From Rhizobium rosettiformans (GTDB taxonomy: Bacteria; Pseudomonadota; Alphaproteobacteria; Rhizobiales; Rhizobiaceae): 64,000 nt of DNA. The stretch lies in NCBI RefSeq assembly GCF_016806065.1, contig NZ_CP032405.1, positions 2,074,001 to 2,138,000 on the forward strand. The letters run 5' to 3'. Position 1 is the stretch's first letter. Each line of letters begins with the position of its first letter. This document shows positions 58,247 to 64,000 of the stretch, one piece after another. The position numbers were made by a program, and so were the translations under genes. The notes beneath the pieces are model-generated. The model ran no database searches. It had not been told where the DNA came from and saw only the letters and a list, made by a program, of their open reading frames with translations.

Positions 58247-58980
58247 TTCGGTTTCTACTCCTCGTCGCTGTCATGATGATGGCGCCGCAACTGGCTGTGG
58301 CCCAGCAGTTGCCGACGGATATCTTCAACACCCCGATCGATGGATCGGTGGCGGCGTGGATCATTCGTACCTTCGGGCTGCTGACGGTGCTGTCGATCGC
58401 ACCCGGCATTCTGATCATGGTCACGAGCTTTCCCCGTTTCTTGATCGCCTTCTCCATTCTGCGCTCCGGCATGGGGCTTGCCACCACGCCATCGAACATG
58501 ATCCTGACCAGCATGGCGCTGTTCATGACCTTCTATGTCATGGCGCCGACCATGGACCGCTCTTGGCGCGAAGGCGTTCAGCCGCTCATCAACAACCAGA
58601 TCACCGAGGCCGAAGCGGTCGCCCTCATCGCGGAGCCGTTTCGCGCCTTCATGACCGCGAACACGCGTGACCGGGATCTGGCCCTTTTCGTCGATATTGC
58701 GAATGAGCGCGGCCAGGCGACCATCGTCGACGGCCAGGTCGACTACCGTGTCCTCATCCCCGCTTTCATGCTTTCGGAAATCCGACGTGGCTTTGAAATC
58801 GGCTTCCTGATCATCCTGCCCTTTCTCGTCATCGACATGGTGGTCGCCACCATTACCATGGCCATGGGTATGATGATGTTGCCGCCCACCTCGATCTCCC
58901 TGCCGTTCAAGATCCTGTTCTTCGTCTTGATCGACGGCTGGAACCTGCTCGTCGGCAGTCTCGTCAGATCGTTTGCCTAA
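58243..58980 (+). CDS. fliP: Flagellar export gate protein FliP
   Basis: A 245-residue export-gate subunit with a signal peptide, four helices and the conserved segments TSFPRFLIAFSILRSGMGLA and PAFMLSEIRRGFEIGFLI. It ends the flgF-fliP operon; fliQ, fliR and flhA lie outside the window. Confidence 0.95.
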   Translation: MIRFLLLVAVMMMAPQLAVAQQLPTDIFNTPIDGSVAAWIIRTFGLLTVLSIAPGILIMVTSFPRFLIAFSILRSGMGLATTPSNMILTSMALFMTFYVMAPTMDRSWREGVQPLINNQITEAEAVALIAEPFRAFMTANTRDRDLALFVDIANERGQATIVDGQVDYRVLIPAFMLSEIRRGFEIGFLIILPFLVIDMVVATITMAMGMMMLPPTSISLPFKILFFVLIDGWNLLVGSLVRSFA

Positions 58981-58981
58981 G

Positions 58982-59038
58982 TTAACCATCCCCGCTTACG
59001 GTTGATTCACCACGCTCCCTTACGGGCGATTTACCACG
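58982..59038. repeat. TTAACCAT element and imperfect direct repeat upstream of flaA
   Basis: TTAACCAT (58982-58989) is followed by CTTACGGTTGATTCACCACG (58995-59014) and a 17/20 match CTTACGGGCGATTTACCACG (59019-59038), starts 24 nt apart. Direct repeats with about two helical turns suggest binding of a regulator to one DNA face. Confidence 0.6.
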
Positions 59039-59144
59039 TCATCAGCGCCCCTTGAGCTACCTTCAAATGTAAAGAAGTTGGCAAGGATTGGCTGCGAGTT
59101 TGGACCTCGCACGACGGGTCTGGTAGCAACGAAAAATACCAAAA

Positions 59145-59228
59145 GGCATGATGCCGAACGTCCGTGACCGGTAAGCTTTTCAGTCCGGTATGTCCCCTCT
59201 TGTATCTCGTTTTTAAGGGACAAATCCT
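59145..59228 (+). promoter_or_regulatory. Structured leader of the first flagellin gene
   Basis: GGCATGATGCC (59145-59155), 11-12 nt, hairpin ACCGG/CCGGT (59167-59171 and 59185-59189), TGTCCC (59191-59196), and the ribosome site in AAGGGACA (59215-59222). TGTCCC and GGGACA can pair and hide the ribosome site. The layout recurs before the other flagellin genes. Confidence 0.65.
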
Positions 59229-60140
59229 ATGGCCAGCATTCTGACCAACTCCAGCGCGATGTCCGCGCTTTCTACCCTGCGCTCGATCGCTTCCAGCATG
59301 GAATCGACGCAGAACTCCATCTCGACCGGCATGAAGGTCTCCAAGGCGTCGGACAACGCTGCTTACTGGTCGATCTCGACGACCATGAAGTCTGACAACA
59401 TGGCCCTATCGGCCGTGACCGACGCTCTGGGCGTTGGCGCAGCGAAGGTCGATACCGCCTATGCCGGTATGGAATCGGCTATTGACGTCGTCAAGGAAAT
59501 CAAGGTCAAGCTCGTCGCCGCACAGGAACAGGGTGTCGACAAGGAAAAGATTCAGGAAGAAATCACTCAGCTGCAGGAGCAGTTGAAGTCGATCGCTGAA
59601 TCGGCATCGTTCAACGGCCAGAACTGGCTTGCGAACGAAGACGGCGCCTCTGTGAGCGTCATCACTGGCTTCGTGCGCGCCTCTGACAACACTGTCTCGG
59701 TCAAGTCCACCACTGTAACGCTTGACGACACGAACATGCTGTTCCAGGCGGACGCCACGACTGGTGCCATCACCACCACCACCGGGATCCTGGGCGCTAA
59801 CGGCGCTGCAAGCACGCAGAGCATCTATGGTTTCACGATCGACAACGACACTGATGCGACTGCACTTGGCAACCTGCTGACTGACGTTGAAACGGCTCTC
59901 ACGTCGATGACCAGCGCTGCGGCAAAGCTCGGCTCGATCTCTTCGCGTATCGAACTGCAGACCGCCTTCTCCGATAAGCTGTCTGACGCCATCGAAAAGG
60001 GCGTTGGTCGCCTCGTCGACGCTGACATGAACGAAGAGTCGACCCGCCTCAAGGCTCTGCAGACCCAGCAGCAGCTGGCGATCCAGGCGCTCTCGATCGC
60101 CAACAGCGACTCGCAGAACATCCTGTCGCTCTTCCGTTAA
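59229..60140 (+). CDS. flaA: Flagellin, first of four
   Basis: A 303-residue flagellin. The conserved N-terminal (ASILTNSSAMSALSTLRSIA; GMKVSKASDNAAYWSISTTM) and C-terminal (VDADMNEESTRLKALQTQQQ, then ALSIANSDSQNILSLFR) helices that make the filament core are complete; the middle (about 150-220) is variable. By analogy with S. meliloti this would be the principal flagellin FlaA. It is the most divergent at its N terminus within the set (MASIL against MTSIL). Confidence 0.93.
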   Translation: MASILTNSSAMSALSTLRSIASSMESTQNSISTGMKVSKASDNAAYWSISTTMKSDNMALSAVTDALGVGAAKVDTAYAGMESAIDVVKEIKVKLVAAQEQGVDKEKIQEEITQLQEQLKSIAESASFNGQNWLANEDGASVSVITGFVRASDNTVSVKSTTVTLDDTNMLFQADATTGAITTTTGILGANGAASTQSIYGFTIDNDTDATALGNLLTDVETALTSMTSAAAKLGSISSRIELQTAFSDKLSDAIEKGVGRLVDADMNEESTRLKALQTQQQLAIQALSIANSDSQNILSLFR

Positions 60141-60231
60141 TCGCAACATCAAGTCGGCCCGTGAGGGCCGGCTAGACTGTCCTGACGCCATTATGCCTTG
60201 GTGGCTGACCAGAGGCGCGCGAAGGGAAGGC

Positions 60232-60239
60232 TTAACCAT
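60232..60239 (+). promoter_or_regulatory. TTAACCAT element
   Basis: CtrA-type half-site between the first and second flagellin genes; not part of a full TTAA-N7-TTAA site. Confidence 0.3.
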
Positions 60240-60272
60240 CCGGAGGCTGAACCGGATCGGAAGCAACACGAG

Positions 60273-60307
60273 GGCCGCGTTCGGAAACGAGCGCGGCCTT
60301 TGCGTTT
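60273..60307 (+). terminator. Terminator after the first flagellin gene
   Basis: A 7-bp stem GGCCGCG / CGCGGCC (60273-60279 and 60292-60298) followed by TTT and GCGTTTT. A second hairpin GGCCC/GGGCC near 60155-60170 lies closer to the stop without a T-run. The rest of the 402-nt gap (60141-60542) holds TTAACC at 60398-60403, a possible -10 (TTATACAT near 60445) and the leader of the next gene. Confidence 0.75.
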
Positions 60308-60466
60308 TATTAATCATGATTTGCTACGCGCGCGTACGCGCGAAGGTTGCAAAAAAAATCGAAAATCCGCCAATGTGTCCGTTCGTTTAGGCCTTCATTA
60401 ACCTTGATGGTTTTATCTAAGCCTATCGAAGCGGCGAGCTAACTTATACATTTCAGCCAGTTAGCA

Positions 60467-60542
60467 GGCATGATGCTGTGCGCCGTTACCGGTGAGACCG
60501 GAATGTCCCTTCTTAGTCAGCCATTCAAGGGGCAACACTACC
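60467..60542 (+). promoter_or_regulatory. Structured leader of the second flagellin gene
   Basis: GGCATGATGC (60467-60476), hairpin CCGGT/ACCGG (60489-60493 and 60497-60501), TGTCCCTT (60504-60511) and AAGGGGCA (60527-60534) with the ribosome site. The last two pair over 8 bp with one G-U pair, a compensating change relative to the first gene. Confidence 0.65.
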
Positions 60543-61457
60543 ATGACGAGCATTCTTACCAATATCGCCGCAATGTCGGCACTCCAGACGCTGCGCACGA
60601 TCGGCAGCAGCATGGAAGACACCCAGGGCCGCGTTTCCTCCGGCCTGCGCGTCGGCGAAGCTTCCGACAACGCTGCTTATTGGTCGATCGCCACCACCAT
60701 GCGCTCCGACAACATGGCCCTCTCTGCCGTCTCTGACGCTCTGGGCCTGGGCGCTTCGAAGGTCGATACCGCCTATGCCGGTATGGAATCTGCCATCGAA
60801 GTCGTGAAGGAAATCAAGGCAAAGCTGGTCACCGCGACCGAAGAAGGCGTTGACAAGGAAAAGGTTCAGGAAGAGATCACCCAGCTGCAGGCGCAGCTGA
60901 TGTCGATCGCCGAATCCGCGTCCTTCTCGGGCGAAAACTGGATCGCTGGTGACGCCGCAGACGTGACCGTCGTATCGGGCTTTGTGCGCGACGCCAACAA
61001 TGCCGTTTCGGTTAAGACGACGACTTACTCGCTGACGGACGCTGCTGACGGCACGCTGCTGTTCGGCGGCGACGGTTCCGGCGGCATCAATGACGCGACG
61101 GGCATCCTGGGAACCGCTGGCGGTGCGACCATCGGCGTCTCCGTCTACGAACTGGACATCTCCACCTTTGACGGCACCGAGATGGCAGAAGCCCTGACGC
61201 TGGTTGATGAAGCCCTGGCCGCAATGACCAGCGCTGGCGCTGAACTCGGTTCGATTTCCATGCGCATCGAATTGCAGGAAGATTTCGCCAACAAGCTGTC
61301 TGACTCGCTCGACTCCGGTATCGGCCGCCTCGTCGACGCCGACATGAACGAAGAATCGACCCGCCTCAAGGCACTGCAGACCCAGCAGCAGCTGGCAGTC
61401 CAGTCGCTCTCGATCGCCAATTCTTCTTCGGAAGTCATCCTGTCGCTCTTCCGCTAA
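60543..61457 (+). CDS. flaB: Flagellin, second of four
   Basis: A 304-residue flagellin, ends closely matching the other copies (TSILTNIAAMSALQTLRTIG; VGEASDNAAYWSIATTM; VDADMNEESTRLKALQTQQQ). The variable region is about 145-220. The ATG at 60543 was chosen; upstream frame to 60492 covers the leader. The symbol follows gene order in S. meliloti. Confidence 0.92.
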   Translation: MTSILTNIAAMSALQTLRTIGSSMEDTQGRVSSGLRVGEASDNAAYWSIATTMRSDNMALSAVSDALGLGASKVDTAYAGMESAIEVVKEIKAKLVTATEEGVDKEKVQEEITQLQAQLMSIAESASFSGENWIAGDAADVTVVSGFVRDANNAVSVKTTTYSLTDAADGTLLFGGDGSGGINDATGILGTAGGATIGVSVYELDISTFDGTEMAEALTLVDEALAAMTSAGAELGSISMRIELQEDFANKLSDSLDSGIGRLVDADMNEESTRLKALQTQQQLAVQSLSIANSSSEVILSLFR

Positions 61458-61480
61458 GACTGAAGAGATCCAGCATCGAA

Positions 61481-61503
61481 GCCGCCCTCCGGGGCGGCTT
61501 TTT
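61481..61503 (+). terminator. Terminator after the second flagellin gene
   Basis: GCCGCCC / GGGCGGC stem with a 4-nt loop and TTTTT. Confidence 0.9.
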
Positions 61504-61530
61504 GCGTTTTAACGATTTTATCAGATCTCT

Positions 61531-61546
61531 TTAACCATGCGTTAAC
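61531..61546 (+). promoter_or_regulatory. Full CtrA-type site upstream of the third flagellin gene
   Basis: TTAACCATGCGTTAAC: TTAA, exactly 7 nt, TTAAC. Both halves read TTAACCAT. Additional TTAACC (61582-61587) and GGTTAA (61601-61606) copies follow. Confidence 0.6.
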
Positions 61547-61554
61547 CATAAGCC

Positions 61555-61576
61555 CGTTACATGGGGTCATGTAACG
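61555..61576. repeat. Perfect inverted repeat upstream of the third flagellin gene
   Basis: CGTTACATG and CATGTAACG, 9-bp arms with 4 nt between, just downstream of the CtrA-type site. It may be an operator or a hairpin. Confidence 0.6.
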
Positions 61577-61607
61577 ATGAGTTAACCAAGACGAAGAACT
61601 GGTTAAG

Positions 61608-61680
61608 GGCATTAGGCCGCTTCATCGTTCCCGGACAAGACCGGGATGTCCCCAAATCTAGCCATTTAAGGGACACGACC
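61608..61680 (+). promoter_or_regulatory. Structured leader of the third flagellin gene
   Basis: GGCATTAGGCC (61608-61618), hairpin CCCGG/CCGGG (61630-61634 and 61641-61645), TGTCCC (61647-61652) and AAGGGACA (61668-61675) with the ribosome site. Confidence 0.65.
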
Positions 61681-62640
61681 GTGACCAGCATTTTGACGAA
61701 CAACGCAGCGATGGCTGCACTTCAGACACTCCGCGCGCTCGATTCCAGCATGCAGGACACCCAGGCACGCGTATCTTCCGGCCTGCGCGTCGGCGGAGCA
61801 GCAGATAACGCCGCCTACTGGTCGATCGCAACCACGATGCGCTCCGACAACATGGCCCTCTCAGCGGTCCAGGACGCACTCGGCCTCGGCGCCGCCAAGA
61901 TCGATACCGCCTACGCAGCAATGGAAAGTGCTGTTGAGGTGGTGAAGGAAATCAAGGCTAAGGTTGTTGCCGCCACCGAAGAAGGCGTCGACAAGAACAA
62001 GATTCAGGAAGAAATCGATCAATTGAAAGAGCAGCTTCGGTCAATCGCCGAATCCGCCAGCTTCAGTGGTCAGAACTGGGTCGCAGGTGGCACGGACAGC
62101 AATGCCGGAGCCGTGGAAGTCACCGTAGTATCCGGCTTCATTCGAAACTCCAACGGACAAGTCTCTGTCTCGACTACGCCTTACAGTCTGGATGGCGCTA
62201 CTGTCGGCGAGATGACGGTGCTCTTCGGTGGTGACAATGCCGGGGCGATTGATTATGCGTCCGGCATCCTCGGGACCACGGGCACATTTACCGCCGTAGC
62301 GGCCCAGTCGGTCGATACGCTCGACATAACCCAGTATGCGGATCCTGATGTCCAAACCAACATGCAGGAAGCACTGGTACTTGTTGAAGATGCACTCCAG
62401 GCGATGACCAGCGCGGCGGCTGCCCTCGGTTCCATCTCCATGCGCATCGGCATGCAGGAAGACTTCGTCGCGGCTCTGACCGACTCGATCGACAGCGGTA
62501 TTGGCCGTCTCGTTGATGCCGACATGAACGAAGAGTCGACCCGCCTCAAGGCGCTGCAGACCCAGCAGCAGCTGGCCATCCAGTCGCTCTCGATCGCCAA
62601 CACCTCTTCCGAAAGCATCCTGACACTCTTCCGTCAGTAA
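61681..62640 (+). CDS. Flagellin, third of four
   Basis: A 319-residue flagellin with a GTG start at 61681 right after the conserved AAGGGACA ribosome site. N terminus TSILTNNAAMAALQTLRALD, C terminus VDADMNEESTRLKALQTQQQ. The variable region is about 145-240 and longer than in the second copy. In S. meliloti order it would correspond to flaD. Confidence 0.92.
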   Translation: MTSILTNNAAMAALQTLRALDSSMQDTQARVSSGLRVGGAADNAAYWSIATTMRSDNMALSAVQDALGLGAAKIDTAYAAMESAVEVVKEIKAKVVAATEEGVDKNKIQEEIDQLKEQLRSIAESASFSGQNWVAGGTDSNAGAVEVTVVSGFIRNSNGQVSVSTTPYSLDGATVGEMTVLFGGDNAGAIDYASGILGTTGTFTAVAAQSVDTLDITQYADPDVQTNMQEALVLVEDALQAMTSAAAALGSISMRIGMQEDFVAALTDSIDSGIGRLVDADMNEESTRLKALQTQQQLAIQSLSIANTSSESILTLFRQ

Positions 62641-62701
62641 GCGGCGCTCTGGCTAGGGGCGACTTCGTCCCGCCCTGACAGTGTCGGATGTTATCGGTGT
62701 G

Positions 62702-62737
62702 AATCCGCGCCTCGCAAGAGGCGCGGATTTTCGTTTG
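62702..62737 (+). terminator. Terminator after the third flagellin gene
   Basis: Perfect 12-bp stem AATCCGCGCCTC / GAGGCGCGGATT with a GCAA loop, followed by TTCGTTT. Confidence 0.92.
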
Positions 62738-62816
62738 AGCCTTGCGCGAAACTTTTGGCAATTTCGTTTGGACTACAAAAGACAAGCCTGTGCCTTGCCA
62801 TGTCATTGGTCTGTTT

Positions 62817-62846
62817 GTTAACTGCCGCTGTTAACGATTTGTTAAC
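62817..62846 (+). promoter_or_regulatory. Three GTTAAC boxes with a full CtrA-type site upstream of the fourth flagellin gene
   Basis: GTTAAC at 62817-62822, 62830-62835 and 62841-62846. The last two form TTAA-N7-TTAAC (62831-62846), the CtrA consensus, about 100 nt before the start codon. The 305-nt gap (62641-62945) otherwise holds the terminator and leader. Confidence 0.6.
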
Positions 62847-62876
62847 AGTGACGGGGACCGCGCGTTCGCGCGTTTT

Positions 62877-62945
62877 GCATGATGCCCTCCCGTCGTGCCG
62901 GCAAGTCGCCGGATGCGCAGTCCGACACGCTTAGGGGCACCAAGC
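62877..62945 (+). promoter_or_regulatory. Leader of the fourth flagellin gene, divergent version
   Basis: GCATGATGCC (62877-62886), hairpin CCGGC/GCCGG (62898-62902 and 62908-62912) and AGGGGCA (62933-62939) are kept, but the TGTCCC partner is replaced by TGCGCA. TGCCCT at 62883-62888 could pair with GGGGCA instead. Confidence 0.55.
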
Positions 62946-63905
62946 ATGACCAGTATTATGACCAATGCGGCCGCCATGGCGGCGCTGCAGACACTTCGTT
63001 CGATCGATAACAATCTCGAGATGACCCAGCGGCGCGTTTCGTCGGGTTACCGGGTCGAAACGGCAGCCGACAATGCCGGCTATTGGTCCATTGCCACGAC
63101 GATGCGCTCCGACAATGCTGCGCTCTCGACAGTTTCCGACGCACTCGGCCTCGGTGCGGCAACCGTTGATACCGCTTACACGGCGCTCGACAATGTCGTC
63201 GACGTGATGTCCACGATCAAGGCGAAGCTGGTTGCCGCCCGCGAACCGGGCGTCGACAAGAACAAGATCAACGAGGAAATGACGCAGCTGAAAAACCAGC
63301 TGATTTCCTCGGCCCAGTCGGCATCTTTCTCGGGTGAAAACTGGCTTTACAACACCAATGCGCTGGAGCTAGGCACCAAGCAGGTTGTTTCCTCCTTCGT
63401 CCGCGGAGCAGACGGCAGCGTTCAGGTCACGACCCTCGATTTCGACACCGCTGAATCCGTGCTGATCGACACCCAGGATGCGTCTCGCGGCTTTCTCACC
63501 AAGTCGATTGATGCCGATGCCCTGCGCAACACCGGCACCGGCGCGCGCGAATACTACCTCCTAGACATGGGAGGGCCGACGGGCGGCGACGAGATCGCGA
63601 TAGAGACCGACACCCCCGATGATGTACTCGACGACATGATTGCTGTCGTTGACAACGTCATCCAGCAGCTGACCGATGCCGCCGCCACACTCGGCGCCAT
63701 CACCAGCCGTATCGAGATGCAGGACAACTTCGTCTCGAACCTCATGGATGTGATCGACAAGGGCATTGGCCGTCTTGTTGATGCCGACATGAACGAAGAA
63801 TCGACGCGTCTGAAGGCGTTGCAGACCCAGCAGCAGCTTGGCATCCAGGCACTCTCGATCGCCAACAGCAGCGCCGAAAAACTTCTGACGCTCTTCCAAC
63901 GATAA
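62946..63905 (+). CDS. Flagellin, fourth of four
   Basis: A 319-residue flagellin, the most divergent of the set: N terminus TSIMTNAAAMAALQTLRSID and C terminus VDADMNEESTRLKALQTQQQ are conserved, but the centre (about 140-245, SSFVRGADGSVQVTTLDFDT onward) is largely different from the others. In S. meliloti order it would be flaC. Confidence 0.92.
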   Translation: MTSIMTNAAAMAALQTLRSIDNNLEMTQRRVSSGYRVETAADNAGYWSIATTMRSDNAALSTVSDALGLGAATVDTAYTALDNVVDVMSTIKAKLVAAREPGVDKNKINEEMTQLKNQLISSAQSASFSGENWLYNTNALELGTKQVVSSFVRGADGSVQVTTLDFDTAESVLIDTQDASRGFLTKSIDADALRNTGTGAREYYLLDMGGPTGGDEIAIETDTPDDVLDDMIAVVDNVIQQLTDAAATLGAITSRIEMQDNFVSNLMDVIDKGIGRLVDADMNEESTRLKALQTQQQLGIQALSIANSSAEKLLTLFQR

Positions 63906-63910
63906 GCCTT

Positions 63911-63942
63911 GAACCGCCAGATGCGCAGGCATCTGGCGGTTC
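63911..63942 (+). terminator. Terminator after the fourth flagellin gene
   Basis: Perfect 14-bp stem GAACCGCCAGATGC / GCATCTGGCGGTTC with a GCAG loop, followed within 10 nt by GTTTT. The window ends 58 nt later with no further gene start. Confidence 0.88.
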
Positions 63943-64000
63943 CGTGCCGTTTTGAAGCAGGCCGACCGCAAACCTCATTCATCTTCGCGCAAGTTTGAAC

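Noticed and set aside
59229..63905. Mobile-element or prophage origin of the repeated flagellin genes
   Set aside because: No transposase, integrase or target-site duplication; tandem flagellin genes are normal in Rhizobiaceae.

Overview
The window is high-GC alphaproteobacterial chromosome, almost certainly from the Rhizobiaceae (Rhizobium/Agrobacterium/Sinorhizobium relatives). The main reason is the right half: a chemotaxis-flagellum island in the gene order known from Sinorhizobium meliloti and Agrobacterium (globin-type MCP, cheS, cheY1, cheA, cheW, cheR, cheB, cheY2, cheD, cheT, fliF, visN, visR, then flhB-fliG-fliN-fliM-motA on the other strand, flgF to fliP, and tandem flagellin genes). 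Genus-level assignment is not possible by eye. I saw no tRNA, rRNA, insertion sequence, prophage or CRISPR array.

Left part (1-16.5 kb) is catabolic. After the 3' end of a sulfatase-superfamily gene come pobR-like/pobA (4-hydroxybenzoate to protocatechuate) and a hydroxycinnamate module: an aromatic aldehyde dehydrogenase, a MarR regulator, a feruloyl/p-coumaroyl-CoA synthetase and a hydroxycinnamoyl-CoA hydratase-lyase. Together they convert ferulate or p-coumarate to vanillate or 4-hydroxybenzoate. Next is a leftward 5-oxoproline (pyroglutamate) operon resembling the Bacillus ycsF-ycsG-ycsI-kipI-kipA group: NRAMP-type transporter, pxpA, a DUF1445 protein, a PxpB-PxpC fusion and a biotin carboxylase-BCCP fusion, with a divergent GntR regulator.

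Middle part (16.5-32 kb) is a loose set of metabolic, envelope and stress genes: thioesterase, phosphohistidine phosphatase, GH25 lipoprotein, treZ, several small soluble proteins, a BON-domain protein, an HWE histidine kinase, DUF2934-glgA, and a non-homologous end-joining set (two Ku proteins and a three-domain LigD). Several of these genes are preceded by GGAAC-N16/17-CGTT promoters, the signature of the alphaproteobacterial general stress sigma factor EcfG/RpoE2, so a stress-regulon island is a reasonable reading.

Right part (32-64 kb) builds and steers the flagellum. The che operon is tightly overlapping and ends with fliF and a strong terminator. VisN/VisR are the LuxR-type master regulators. 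The minus-strand operon encodes motor and switch proteins. The plus-strand operon encodes export ATPase, rod, P- and L-rings, MotE, FliL and FliP. Four flagellin genes follow, each with its own terminator.

Most interesting for follow-up: (i) all four flagellin mRNAs appear to share a structured leader with conserved spacing, and in three of them the Shine-Dalgarno can pair with an upstream TGTCCC; (ii) perfect TTAA-N7-TTAAC (CtrA-type) sites precede the last two flagellin genes; (iii) CheT carries a CheZ-like DxxxQ signature, and CheD and CheT both end in an acidic-Phe-Phe tail; (iv) the globin-type chemoreceptor lacks the haem-ligating histidine; (v) a cluster of stress-type promoters drives the NHEJ, glycogen and small-protein genes.
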